The notes beneath the pieces were generated by a model. The model was given only the letters and a program-made list of their open reading frames with translations, had not been told where the DNA came from and made no database searches. From contig NAVB01000009.1 in assembly GCA_002179805.1 (NCBI GenBank), forward strand, positions 55,604-119,603: a stretch of 64,000 bases of DNA, written 5' to 3'. Origin of the DNA: Acanthamoeba lenticulata. Its lineage: Eukaryota > Discosea > Longamoebia > Acanthamoebidae. How positions within the stretch are numbered: the first letter of the stretch is position 1; every line of letters begins with the position of its first letter. Positions 43,901-55,792 of this stretch are shown here, piece after piece. The position numbers and the translations under genes are program-made.

Positions 43901-46900
43901 CAGCTGGCTCAGGTATTGGTGGACCGCATTGACCCGGAAATTGCGGTACGGAACATCTGCGCAAATCAACCCGCCCCGGTTAGCATCATCGTCATCGCCC
44001 TCTTCATTACCATCAGCGCGGAACGTACCGGCCGAGAGGATGAAGGGCGTGTAGAGGTGCTTGGGGATGAGGGGCTCCGGCAGGCACTCGATAAAGTGCT
44101 TGACGAGCTCCCCGACGGCGTGCGTGCCGTAGGCGTCCAGATCGACCTCGCCCGCGCCCTCGACCGCCGCCCTCAGGATCTGCACCGTTGCCGCCTCGAC
44201 GGCCCAGTCAAACAGGCCGATGGTCCGCAGGGCCTTCTCCTCCTGCATGCGTGTGTGCATGTGCGCGCGCGTTTGTTCGTCAGTCCAGGCCAAAGGCTGG
44301 CAAGCCAGCGAATCGGACGAGGAGGCGCACCAAGTAGAGGAAGGCCTGCTCGATGAAGGGCGGGATGGGCAGTGGCGCCGATGATGATGGCAGTGATTGG
44401 GTCACGTCGCACAGGGTCTCTAGGGGCGCACCAAACACGGCCCGGGGCCGCTTCATCGTGAACTGGCTGGCATGACGCATGTCCATGAAGCTGCCAAACT
44501 GAGGCAGCTCACCAGGCTTCAGCCGCCAGTTGGCCGTTGCCGCCGTCCCAGAGTCTGCGTGCTCGGACAGCGCATCGGCGTCATCCCGGGCACGGGCCTT
44601 GGCCGCTTCCTTCTCGCGCCGCTTCTTTTTGTCCTTTTCCTTGAGCACCGCGATCGTGCGCCTCGCCGTACGGCTGCGCGGGGTCTCCACCGGGGCCTCG
44701 TTGCTCTGCTGCTCACCGGATTGGTCGGCCGCCGCCGACGGCGCGACATAGGGCGACTGGCCCCCGGCGACTGCGGTGGCCGCGTTGGGCGAGCCCGTCG
44801 AGTGCTTGCGCTTCATCAGGGACCACGGCGTGAGGGACGCCGGCGGTGGCACCGGCGGCGGGGTCGGCGGCGGCGACTCTGCGGCAACAGCGCCGGGGCC
44901 CGAGCCCGAGGAAGGCGATGGAGTCGACTCGGTTGACGACGCGCTCTCGCTTGCCGGCGTCCCGCGGGACTCCTTCTCTGGCGTCGCGGCCGCTGACGTT
45001 GTCGTCACGCCCGGCGCTGAGACTGCCTCAGAGTCGTCCGAGCTGTCGCTGCTGGTCGTGTCTGAGTCGGAAGTACTCTCAGAGTCGTCACTAATTTGCC
45101 ACTCCCAGCCGTTTTCCTTCAGCGCCCGGTGATGGTGGTCGAGGTTGCTCTTGGCCGGCCGGTCCACGGCCGTGGCGGCGCCAGTCGCGGTGGAAGCGCC
45201 CTTGCCCTCGACTTCGGTGTCGACGTCGTCGCTTTCGTCGTCCTCGTCTGACTCGCTGTCGGAGCTCCGGTCTTGGCGGCGCCAACGTCGCCGCTCCTCC
45301 TCACGCGCCCGCCGCTGCTTCTTGTCCTTGTCCTTCTTCTTGTCCTTGTCCTTGCTCTTCTTCTCGGAGCGCTCGTCGCGCTCCTTCTGGGCCTTCTTGC
45401 GCTCCTTGGCGATCTGCTTGGCCAGCGCACCCGGCGCCGTCTCGCCGCCCTTGTGCGACTTGGGCCCGGACCCGCCGCTGGCCTTGGACTTGAACACGCG
45501 GAGGAGCGAGCCGTGGTGCTTCTTCTTGAGCATCTTGCGGCTGAGCTTCTTGGCCGGCGCCGCCGTCGCGGCGGGCTTCTCGCTGTCCTCGTCGGCCTCG
45601 CTGCCCTTTGTCGACTTGAGGCCCTCGTCCGACTTCTTGGCCTTACTCTTGGCCTTGGTCTTGTCCGCGTCCTTGGCCTTGCTCTTCCCCTTCTCCTTCT
45701 TCTCCTTCTCGTCCTTCTTTTTCTTTTTCTTGGCACTGGAGCCTCCTCCGGAGGAGCCCTTCTTGGCTCGGCTCGGCGGAAGGCCCTCGTCCGACTTGTC
45801 GTCCGAGGCGGCTCGTCGCGCCTTCTCGGCCAGGAGGACGTCGTCGATGCCCATCCCGAGTAAAGGCGAGCTCGTTGTCGTGGCAGAGGCCGAGATGGAG
45901 TTCTTTTTGAACCCGGGGTCGGTCGGCGAACGATGGCGATGTGTGAATGCACCCGTCGGCCGCTTCAGCTGCTTCTGCTGTGGCTCGTGCTGGTTTTGTT
46001 GCTGCTTCAACGAGGCGTAGTCTCGAGAGGTCTTGGCGCGCGATCGGATGTCTGCTCGTGAGGAGGCAGGCGATGTGAGTGAGAACGTTTGGCGGAGGCC
46101 TCAATTTAAAGAACAGACGGTGCGACAACGAGCACGAACAACGATCACGAACAAAGTGTGACCACCATCCCCGGCCTACAGGGACTGTAGTATGTGTGCC
46201 CTAGGCCAAGGCCCGACATGGAAGGTCGGTCCATAGCACGAGCCAGAGTGGAGAGCAAAAAAGAGCGAACACAAAGGAGAGAAGATCACGGGCCCCTCGG
46301 GCCCGGCGCCGCCCGAGGCCAAGTCGCAGAACGCATCCCGACATGTCACAGAAAAATGAAGATCGGGGGGGGGGGGCGTGACACAAGCCACCACCCAACA
46401 ACAAACACGCGCCGCAGAAAGCCGCCGGCGCCGGGGAAGGAGCCACACACAGGAAGAACTCCGGGATTGGGTTGGCGTCCCCGCAGTCGTACCATCGCTG
46501 CTGGTGTCAGCATCAAAGGCGCTCCTGGCCTCGTCTCCTTCGTCCTCGCCTTCACTGTTGGCCCGCCGGCCGCTGTTCTTCTTCTCGGCCGAACGACGAA
46601 GAGGCAAATCGACCAGCACGACGGCTGGCACCTTGGTCTTGCGCCGCTCCATCTGCCGGGCCTCTTCGGCCGCTTCCGCCGCAGCCGAGTCCACTCCATT
46701 GTCTTCATCGTCATCGTCGTCGCTATCATCGTCTTCGTCCGACGTGGCGCTGTCTGACAGATCGCTGCTGGTGTCGTCCTCTGACCGCTCCGAGACGGAG
46801 CTGAAGGCCGTCGATGACGCGTCCGACGACTCGTCTTCCTCGGTGGCGGTCTCGAGCTCGGTCGTGTTGTCAGTCTCTGGGTCCTCGTCATCGTTAACGC

Positions 46901-49130
46901 CTGTCTGGCGCCTGTCCCTGCGCGATGTCCGACGGCGGCGAGCCAGCAGCTGCGCTTCGGCCGAGCCACCGTCCGCGGATTTTGAAGCTGATGGCGTCGA
47001 GGCCGCGCGGCTCGAGCTCTTCTTGCGGGCCGCCTCGGTGTCACCGCCGCCGCCGCCGTCAGTCTCGCCGCTGTCCTCGTTCCGTCGCTTCTGGTCGAGC
47101 CGCAGCTTCTTCTCCTTCTGCTGCGAGATCTTGAGCAGCAACTCGGTCTCGCGCAAGCGGGCCAGCAGCTCCTTGTTCTGCTTTTCGAGCTCCTGCCTCT
47201 TCCCCCGCTCTGTACCACGCGTGCGGGTTAGGAATGGCCATGGACATCACGAGGCCGGGAGCAGAAGGGACAAGCAGAAGGACGCACCGAGTTCGAGCGC
47301 CTGTTCGGCAGCTATTCGCTTCTGAGCCTCGTCCGCGAATCGTGCCGCCCACTCGGCTTCTCGCTGGCTGCTCCACGACTGCTGCGTGGATGACGACGGT
47401 GATGGCGGTGGCGATAAAGCGGACGACTGTGAAGGCTTCTTTTCCTGCGCTTCTTGCTCTTCCTTCGCTTGGCGCTGCCGCTGCTGGGCTTCTTTCTCTT
47501 CCCTCTCGCGCTGCATTCGCTCTTCGTCGGCCCTGGCCTTGGCTTCAGCCTGCAGCAGCTCGCGCTGCCTTCGCTCTTCGTCTGCCTTGGCCTTGGCTTT
47601 GGCTTCGGCCTCCTGCAGCTCGCGCTGCCTTTGCTCCTCGTCGGCCTTCGCTTTGGCCGCTTCCCTCTTCTTCGCCTCTTGTTCAACTCTTTCTCTCTCT
47701 TCCTGCTCCTCCCGCTTCTTCCTTTTCTCCTGCTCCAGCAGCTCCTGCTTGGCCTTTTCTTCTTGTTCTGCCCTCCTACGCGCTTCTTCTTCCTCCGCTT
47801 CCTGCTCTCGACGCTTGGCCTCGGCTACCCTCAGGCTTTCTTCCTTCTCGAGCTGGGAGCGGGCGTTCGCTTCCTCGTCCTTTGCCGAGGCGGCTTCCTT
47901 CGCTTCCTTGCCCTTTCCAACAGCAATCGAGGGTTCGAGAGATGTGGCGGAGGTGGCAGAAATGGAGAGATTTGGTGAAGTAGCGACGTCATGACGTGGT
48001 GTTGGCACGGACAACTTGCTGGTCGAGGTACCCTTTTGCTCCTGTTGATTTGCATCCTCGAGGGCTTGCTGGAGGGCGAGGAAGGTGGGCGAGAGGCGAA
48101 AGCTGTTCGCCTTTTTTTCGAAGCTCAGCGGTGGAGGAGGGCCGCCCTCTCCTGCATCCTTCTTCGTCTCTGTTCCATCTCCTTCGCTGCCAACGATCAA
48201 CACCTGCGGTGGCTCGGGTGAAACCTTGCGCTCCTCCTCTTTTTCTCCACACGGTGGGTTTCTATTTGTCTCTATGTGGACCTCGGGCGCTTCCTCACGT
48301 TCCCACTCCTCAGATTCGCCAGGCGACCGGGCCAGGTCGGCCCCGAAGCGAAACGGTAGGTCGAGAGAGATGGCAGGCAGAGACGGTGTGGATGAGAAGT
48401 GTCGCAGGGTATGCGGTGACGTCGACAATGAACGAGACATCTGCATGCCACTGGCCGTGCCAAGAGGGCTCAAAGAGCTGTTGATCTTGACAGGATGCGA
48501 GGGTGAGAGGGGCGGTGTAGAAGGAGACAGCGACGTTGAAGTCGTAGTGATGGAGGGCGCAGCCATGCTGAATGGCATGGGGCTCGAGAAGGAGTGGTTC
48601 CGTGCATGCAAGGTTGCGTGGGCCGGACCGGCCGACCCTCCTCGAGCTCTTCGGCTGCTGGTTCTTCCTTGCCGGCTGAGCCTGTGATGCACCACCTTCT
48701 CTTCCTTCTCCTTCTCCTCGTCATTATTTCCCCCTTCTTCCTCCTCCTCTTCTCCGGCTGCAAGTTGGTTGAGCAGGTCGTTCTTGTTGTCGAAGCTGCG
48801 CGAGCGATGCTTGAGGCTCCCCACGAGGTGGGCCCGAGGTGACCTCGTCCGCTGCTGCACCCGCACGAATCCGCTGCCCTCGCTCTTCTCCTTCTCTTCC
48901 ATGGTCAGCCAGAAACTGAGCAACTGCTTCTTCACGCTCCTTCGGCCGTCATCATCCTCCTGAGACGTAAGGCCGACCTCGGAGACAGGCCGCGCCTCCA
49001 TCGTTTTGCTGCTGATCTTCTCCCGACTGGCCCTCTCAATCTTTTTGGCGCTCTCATCGTTCTCGCTGTGCCGCCGCTTTCGCTTAGACTCTCCTCGCCC
49101 TCCCCCCTTCCTCTCGTCGGGAGTGGACAT
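40995..49130 (-). CDS. Giant RhoGAP-RasGEF signalling protein with long coiled coil
   Basis: Start MSTPDERKGGGRGESKRKRR at 49130. The first exon (about 627 codons) is Ser-rich, then an Ala/Glu/Lys/Arg coiled coil (AKAKADEERRQRELLQAEAK). Acidic Ser/Asp-rich and Lys-rich regions follow, one before an intron of about 450 bp (46050-46500). The RhoGAP domain reads VFGAPLETLCDVTQ, IPPFIEQAFLYLVRL, LRTIGLFDWAVEAATVQIL, VGELVKHFIECLPEPLIP and GKLAAVFGPLVLRP. RasGEF-N (RMRILQLLKDWVVAYGSDLV) and a catalytic RasGEF domain follow: ARQLTLIDNQLFRAIPKKEL, NNFNTVFALLAGLNNTAVSR, LIARLVNSFTACQV. RasGEFs load Ras with GTP. The RhoGAP lacks its arginine finger (see findings), so it probably binds Rho GTPases without activating hydrolysis. 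Confidence 0.85.
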
Positions 49131-49378
49131 GGCCTAATAAGAAGAAGAAGATGAACAGCAAGCAACACCCAGCGCCGGAGGCGACCACCTGCCTCTGAGT
49201 GTTGTGTTCTCGTTATGGTGGCCCAACAAGAAATTAAATTAATTAATTGCATTAAGAATGAATGGAATGTGCTCAAAAGGAAAGTCTCTTGTGCTTTTTT
49301 CTTCTTATCCTTTGTGCTGCGCCTCCTTTCTTTCTCAATGTGGCTCAAACTCACTCCAAGCCTGATCGATAAATCGCT

Positions 49379-52300
49379 TCAACTCAACAATGTGCTTGTG
49401 CTCTGTAGTGTAGATTTGCCTGATTGTTCGGTTGACGCGTGTAAAGAGTCAGAAAAGAAGATCTGATCGATGTCGCAGGAATGTAGTATGTACCGGAAGA
49501 CTGCTGCAAGGGAGTTGGGATTGCGCGTGATCACGAGAAGTTGAAGTGATATATCGTCTTTAGTCGCAGCCTCCCGCAGACGTTCGGCCTTCTCCATGAG
49601 ATGTGGCTTGGTCTCCTCCCATGCCTCGATCAGCTCGTGCGCCCGGCCCTTCCGATCAGCCTCCTCCAGGGCCTTCAGGCTCAGGAGCTCCATCTGGGGC
49701 TTCAGCGCGGCAGCTCGCGCGTCTAATCCCTCAAAATCTGATCAACGCACAACACTCTGGTGCATCAGCAAAAGAAGACCAAGACAGTAAAGAACAGGCA
49801 ATCCAAGTACCGAGCACGATCACCAGATCAGAGTAGTGAATTCGCTGCTGCATCGCCGAAGCCAAAATTGTGGGCAGGTTCTGGGTGACCCACGTGCTGG
49901 CCACATGCGAGCTCGGAGTGCTAACGGTGGTGATTTGGACAGAGGTGAGAAGAAGGGTTGGAGAGGAGAAGGAAGCGGGAGTGAGACCTGGAGGATACGG
50001 GTTTGCTTCTGACCTTAGCGCATTGAGGCTTGTGCTTTGGCCAATGCTTTCGTTGGCACTCCACCGAACAATATCTGGGTTGGATGATGTCAGCCTACAC
50101 TGAATTGATCTCAGAGGGTAAAAAGGTCCATTCATTTCACGTACCGCACAGTTCGGCAGGCCGAGCACACCTTGAACCTACACAAACCATAAATAATTTC
50201 AATCCAGAATCATTTGCCTACAGTTTGCACTAGATGAATATGCATACTTCTTCTCGTTCCAGTGCTCAACCTTGTCGCATCCAACGCACATAACCAGCAC
50301 TTGCTGGGTTTCAGTCTCCCCGGCCCTGTTAAGTCCGGCGTCAGTGGCAGGCTCGGCCGAGAGATACGGTATGGACAGCCAGTGCTTGGGTGAGGGAACG
50401 AAGCGTACCGGGCGAGTTGAATGACGTTCGTCAAGAGCTGAGTCAGCTCTTGGTCGCCCATGCGCTCGACTTCTTCCTTGAGCTGACATACGCGCTGATA
50501 CATGTCGGACCCAACTTTGACGTGCTTGGACGTCTGTTACGACAGACACGGAAGCACGCGAACAGAATTGTGAACACACTAGAAAACGGTCCAAGGGCGC
50601 AGTGTAATTGTTGGGGAGAGCTTACCATGGCAAAGTCGCGGACCATCTGCGAGAGGAGGAAGGAAGCCACCTTCTGCAGGGGAGTCGGGCGAGCGAGAAT
50701 TGGGAGAATAGTCTCCAGCACTTTTGCTCGCCACACGTTCGCGATGTTGTTCTCTGCGTTGATGCATTGATGGCTTATGAGGCAGGCTGCGGAAGCGCGA
50801 GCTTGCTACCCCTCCCCCAACTACGCACCGCGGGCAAGGTTGCCGCAGAAGCCGAGGCTGGACTCGGCAATATCCTTGTCTTGGCATCGCATCCAATTTC
50901 GCAAAGCCTTGATCAGCGGGAGACCGCCCACTACGACATCGCACAATGAGCCCGAAACTTCTTCAAAACACTATGTGGATCGCGAGCACACATACACGCA
51001 CACATACCTTGACCCATAAAGTTCGCCGAGTCGCCCTCTTGGCATAAATAGGAAAGGACCGCAATGAGGCAGTAGACAGGCGACATTCGGCAATCCTGAG
51101 GGAGGGGCCGGTCCCGGTGCTGGTTCGCCACCACGATCAACCTGCAGACAGATTCATCCCACTATGAGATATATTCATCGCTGTGCCTTTGGATTGCAAA
51201 GGAGGTGGGGGCACCTCTTGACCAGCCGCGTAACGACGGCACGGTCACCGGCTAGTTGAGCTCTCGTTTGTGGGCCGTAGATGTAGTTGTGCAGGCAATA
51301 GCCAGCCACCCGTTGCATCGTGTCCTTGATCTCAGGCACGGACTTGGGGTCTGCCAAACACGCAAAACGTAAGCAACTGGCGAGTCTCTTGGGCGAGCTC
51401 AAAAGATCTGTGCGGGAGGCAGTGACACACCGGCGGGTGGAGACTTGGGTTCAACCTGCATGTCGATCAAGTCAATCAAGAAAGATCGAAGCTCTGGCAC
51501 TGATCGTTCGATCTCTGAAGAGCCACACCATCCCGCCCATTAAATGAGATCAAAAGACTGGTCACCAGTCACTCGTAGATAACGCCATAGCGTCCATACG
51601 CGGAAGGATGTGGTCGGCGTCGTCGGCCAGGTTGCCGATCATGATCAAGAAGCCTTCTTGCAGCTTCAGGTCATCCACAGACCCTGTGGACGGCCAGCCA
51701 GTGAGCTCTCTCAATTACGATTTGGCGGAGGGAAGCTAGCTAGTACGGAGCAGGCGGAAGTTCTTGGCCAGCAGGTGAGGATCCTTGCCGAGGATCGCCT
51801 GCCACACGACGGCTCGGCCCTCGGGGTCGGAGGCCAGGTTGGACAGCGGCGGATGGGCGTAGACTAGCATCCTGCGGCAACAACGGCGACGATGAATGAG
51901 AAGGCCGCAAACAACTTGAGTACGCAGAACGATTGGACGTACTCGGGCTTGGTTTCAGTGGCCATGAACTCAGTGTACAAGTCCAGAAGTCGATGTCGGC
52001 CAACTGAGCGGGAGACGACACCACAACAGAGAGACGGTCAGCGCAGTCGTGGCTTGGTGGCTGAGCGGAAGCAGTACCTTTCTGCACGAACTGGGGCTCG
52101 GTGGAGAGCAGCGTAAGTGCGGCTAGTGTGGGTGTGTCCCGGTTCCTGGCTCGAGCCAGCGCGGCCTCAGGGTCATCCCGCACCTGCAACCTCCGCCGCG
52201 TGAGGAGGCCGTGTGGGAAGGCAGTAATTGGGGGGGAGGGGCTACCGCCGCTGCCGCTCGTTGCAACTCGAGCAAGCTCTGTTCTGACGAAACGGGAGGA

Positions 52301-52515
52301 ACCGCATAGGCGGGTTGCGCTCCCGACAAAGAAGTAGGTGCTGGAATGCAGCAAGAGGCAGGCGGCACAAGGCCTGACTCGAGCGCGCGGGTGATGAGAT
52401 CCGATTTTTCGAGGCAGTCTTGATGGGGCACACAAGCCTCACGCAACAGCTTCTTCAACTGCCCAACGGAAAGTTGCTGCATTGCTGCAGCCTTTGCATC
52501 ATCTTTCGCTTCCAT
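49379..52515 (-). CDS. Armadillo/HEAT-like protein with N-terminal SAP-like domain
   Basis: Start MEAKDDAKAAAMQQLSVGQL. The first ~50 residues (LKKLLREACVPHQDCLEKSD, LITRALES) resemble the SAP-like C-terminal domain of ARMET/MANF, a helical fold with a Cys-Glu-Lys-Ser/Asp turn. A Pro/Ala-rich linker follows, then many short exons encoding helix pairs typical of ARM/HEAT repeats: LSNLASDPEGRAVWQAILGK, LKLQEGFLIMIGNLADDADH, IAESSLGFCGNLAR, WRAKVLETILPILARPTPLQ, LTQLLTNVIQLAR, and a C-terminal ADRKGRAHELIEAWEETKPH. The repeats predict a protein-interaction solenoid. I cannot assign a specific orthologue. The last exon's frame near 49380-49490 is uncertain. Confidence 0.7.
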
Positions 52516-52623
52516 GTGCACTACGCGGCTGCCTGCACATCTAACGGTTACTCGTTTTCCCACTTCTTTTCCTTCTTGCACAAAAAGGCTCCGGAGCGCC
52601 AGGACGAAGAGATGGTTTACAAT

Positions 52624-55214
52624 TCAAGCCTCAGGCGCAGGTGGGACAGAGGGGTCAGCTGCGGTGCGGGCGCGAACCTGCGCAGCCCGCTCCAACCAGG
52701 CGGCGCTCTTGCTGGGGTCCGACCGTCGTGTCCACATGGCGGCGATGGCCTCGCAGGTCTCGGCGTCGAGGTCCACGTTGTCCTTCTCAGCTTCAGCCAC
52801 CACTCTCGTCATCTGTTGGAGCGCCCATGACGTCGTCCCCCGCGTAAAAACTGGTCAGAGACAACTGCAGCACGCAACAAACGCCACAGAGCCCCTCTTG
52901 AGAGTTGATGACGCACATCGTAGTCGCGGTCGGCATCCTTGAGGGCATCGAAGACGCAAGTGTAGATGAAAGTCGAAGGCCGTTGCTGCTGGGTCTTCAT
53001 GTGCCAGAATACGTCAAGCAGATGCAGCCGCTCTCGACCAAGGCCCTTCACAAGCACGTGGAATAGATGCGTGTCGATCAAGGTCGTGGTCTGCGCCTTG
53101 ATCTGCTTCCACACATCGACGACCCCGTGCACAGAGCCTGTGCGGTCGCGCAGAGCGATGATGAGTATTTCCTCGGGCCAAGGTCTGTCTCATGAGCCAA
53201 GCCGCGCCACGCACCGTGCTTGGCAAAAGCCTCAATGAGGGTGGTAAAGGTCTGGATCGTGGGTCGGATCTCGTCTTGACGCATGCGATCATAGATCCTC
53301 TGCATGCGTGCGAGGTCGCCCGCACGGCCGAAGCCGTCGATGAGTGTCGTGTATACCTGCACGTTGAACCGGAAGGTCGACTCGCGTCGGAGCTCTTCAT
53401 AAATCCGAAGCATCGCCCTGGTGTCGCCCACCTTGCCCAGGTGGTTGAAGACGCATGTGTACGTCTGTTCGTTCGGCCACAGTTGGAACTTGGGCGTCTT
53501 CTCCGCTGTTGTGCACAACAGCAACGACAAGTGTTAACAACCAACAGCTGACTGCGGACTTTTGCAAAAGGACTCGAGTATCAAACGCACCCAGCGGCTC
53601 AATTTCAAAATCGCGCTTGCGCCTTTCCTTCTCCTCCTTCTGTCGCTTGTCCTCTAGGGCGGCCTCGGACTTCATCTGACTCAGGGTGTCCATCATCCCC
53701 TTGATGTCCCCATTGTGGCCCAGGCTGTCGATCAGCGTCGTGTAGGCCACCACGTCCGGCCGCAACCTGGTTTTGTTGCCAAATCCAGAGGTCAAATCCA
53801 GTGGAGGGCGAGTGAGGCCAGTGAAGGGCGGGTGAGCGCACTCTGGTTTGCTCTGGGCGCGCTGCTTGAGCTCCTGCCAGAGGGCCCGCATCTCGGCGAC
53901 TCTGCCGTTGCGGCCGAAACTGCCGATGGTGATGGTGTAGAGGTAGGCATCGACCTCGAGCTGTCCCGCCTTTTCCTTGGCCTTGACCTCGTCCCACAGC
54001 GCCAGCATGTCATCGATCCGTCCGTTGTGTCCGTAGGCCTTCATCACGCAACCGTAGTTGTAGGAGTCCAGCTGCTGGCCGCGGGACACCATCTCCTCCA
54101 TCAATCGCTTGACTCGATCTGGGGTTCGGGGCAATGTCTCGAGTCAGTCGTGACCCCAAAGCACTCCATGGGCGGGCGGGTGCGTACCAGTGTCTCCTAT
54201 CCGAGAGTACACGCTCATGACAGCAGATAATGTCCGCTGATCTGGAGGAACATTGTTGGCGCGCATGTCTTCGTACACGAGCAACGCTTGCTTCATCCTG
54301 TTAAGCCTTGCACACGCATTGATCATCGAGTTGTACAGAATCACGTCCGGTTTCACTGCAGCAATGACGACCACACGCACGGGTGAGCTTAGCAAAGAGC
54401 GACCAATCCGTTGCTGGCGTCAGTTGCCGCAAAGGCAGCAGCGGCACCTTTGGCCTTGATGGCGTCAAACAGAAGCAGGGCTTGCTTGAGCATGCCCTGC
54501 TCGCTCAACACGCCTACAAGCCAGGTGAAAAAGCGGATGTCGATGTTCTGAATCTTGAACTCCGACTTGCGCCCAGTGACGAGCTTGTCAACGAGTCTGT
54601 AGAGTTTGGTTCGTTTCTCGGTCGGATTGGTCTCGCTCCGAATGTTTTTGATCTCTTTCTCCAGCTTTGGGTCAGGTCCTGTGCTCGCCGACGCCGCTCT
54701 GATGGCGACCACACCAGAGACAGAGAGATCAAGATCGTGAGCAAGGAGGTCCGCGTGTGCGCAGAAGCCAGAGGAGGGCTTACTCCTTGGCCGCGTCCGA
54801 TCGCTTCTTCTTGTGGCCGCCATGACTACCACGACCACCGGTGCCTGTTGCTGACTTGGGCTTATTGGGCTTCGAGGCAGCCGCTCCACTGGGGGCTGCC
54901 TTTTTAAAGTGTGGCGGCTTCGCCTTTGCTGTCGTCGTGGCGAAGAACCGCCAACCTCCGGGCAGGGGACGAGAACTCAACGTCGTGGAGCAGACGAGGC
55001 TTGTGCCCCCACCACCGGAGGAGGGAAAAACTGGCCCATATAGTAGTGTGCGGGATACGGGCGGTCTTCGGAGTACCGGCAGAGGTGTGGCTGCGGCCTG
55101 GCAGTACCAAGAAGAGCAAGATTAGGAGGCATTCAACCAGGGCTCTGGTGTGGGGAATCACTGACCTCATGAAAGGTGCCACCTGTGCCGCACAAGGTTC
55201 GCAAGGGCTTCCAT
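52624..55214 (-). CDS. Mitochondrial pentatricopeptide-repeat (PPR) protein
   Basis: The best start is ATG 55214-55212 (MEALANL), spliced at GTGCGG to a basic Ser/Arg/Ala-rich region (PVLRRPPVSRTLLYG, WRFFATTTAKAKPPHFKKAA) that fits a mitochondrial presequence. A GTAAGC donor at the KRSDAAKE end joins to ASASTGPDPKLEKEIKNI. At least seven 35-residue PPR units follow: KPDVILYNSMINACARLNRM, SYNYGCVMKAYGHNGRIDDM, DAYLYTITIGSFGRNGRVAE, RPDVVAYTTLIDSLGHNGDI, EQTYTCVFNHLGKVGDTRAM, NVQVYTTLIDGFGRAGDLAR, TIQTFTTLIEAFAKHG. PPR proteins bind organellar RNA base by base and act in processing, editing or translation. No DYW or SMR domain is visible. Its promoter is shared with UFM1. Confidence 0.85.
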
Positions 55215-55316
55215 AGAGATGCGAAGTCGCGTGCGCGTTGCGGCCTCATCATCCGTCTTTCTTCCGCTCTGCAGCCTGCTTTTTCTCTTTTCTTTTTCTC
55301 ACTATTTTCATCAGGC

Positions 55317-55324
55317 TGACGTCA
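55317..55324. promoter_or_regulatory. TGACGTCA site in the PPR/UFM1 bidirectional promoter
   Basis: A perfect CRE-type palindrome in the 159-bp gap between the PPR start (55214) and the UFM1 start (55374). It is followed by AGC, as is the site at 100-107. A shared bZIP factor is an inference. Confidence 0.45.
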
Positions 55325-55373
55325 GCGAATACAACAACAAGCCACATCCACCACACCACAACTTCTTGCAGCG

Positions 55374-55762
55374 ATGTACGGTCACCTCGACGTTTCTTGT
55401 TCTCCTTTGATTTTCTTTGATCTAGTGTGATGGTGCTAAAAGCTCGCCACAACTTGTGGTGATTCTTCAGGTCCGCCCCTGCTCAATCATCAGCTCCCGC
55501 CAGCCAGGCAAAGGTGACGTTTAAGATCACCTTGGCTTCCGATCCGAAGCTCCCCTACAGGATTGTGAAGGTGTTGGAGGAGACGCCCTTCACCGCCGTC
55601 ATCCGCTTCGCCGCCGAAGAGTTTGATGTACCCGCCAACACGTCTGCCATCATCACCAACGATGGTACCGGCATCAACCCTCAAGGCACTGCTGGCCAGA
55701 TCTTCTTGCGACACGGCAGCGAGCTGCGCCTCATTCCTCGGGACAAGGTGGGCCACCTCTAA
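55374..55762 (+). CDS. UFM1: Ubiquitin-fold modifier 1 (UFM1)
   Basis: UFM1 is conjugated to ribosomal and ER proteins by UBA5, UFC1 and UFL1 (UFMylation, ER homeostasis). The body is nearly identical in pattern to animal UFM1: [79 protein letters not shown]. The precursor ends VGHL where human ends VGSC, so removal of two residues would expose the conjugating Gly. The initiator codon is split by an intron: AT at 55374-55375 (donor gtacgg) and G at 55471 (acceptor cttcag). This gives [19 protein letters not shown] and exactly 97 residues, a short N-terminal extension over human UFM1. It converges on the Tim10-like gene, 30 bp between stops. Confidence 0.95.
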
Positions 55763-55792
55763 GTTGAATCACAACTTGGATTTATAAATAAA

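Noticed and set aside
44472..46020. Long plus-strand open frames opposite the RhoGAP-RasGEF exons
   Set aside because: They are antisense shadows of GC-rich, Lys/Ser/Asp-coding exons. They are low-complexity (poly-Leu/Ser) and lack family motifs.
46365..46376. 12-G run as a G-quadruplex regulatory element
   Set aside because: It is a single homopolymer and belongs to a wider pattern of intronic sense-strand C tracts. There is no separate evidence for a quadruplex function.
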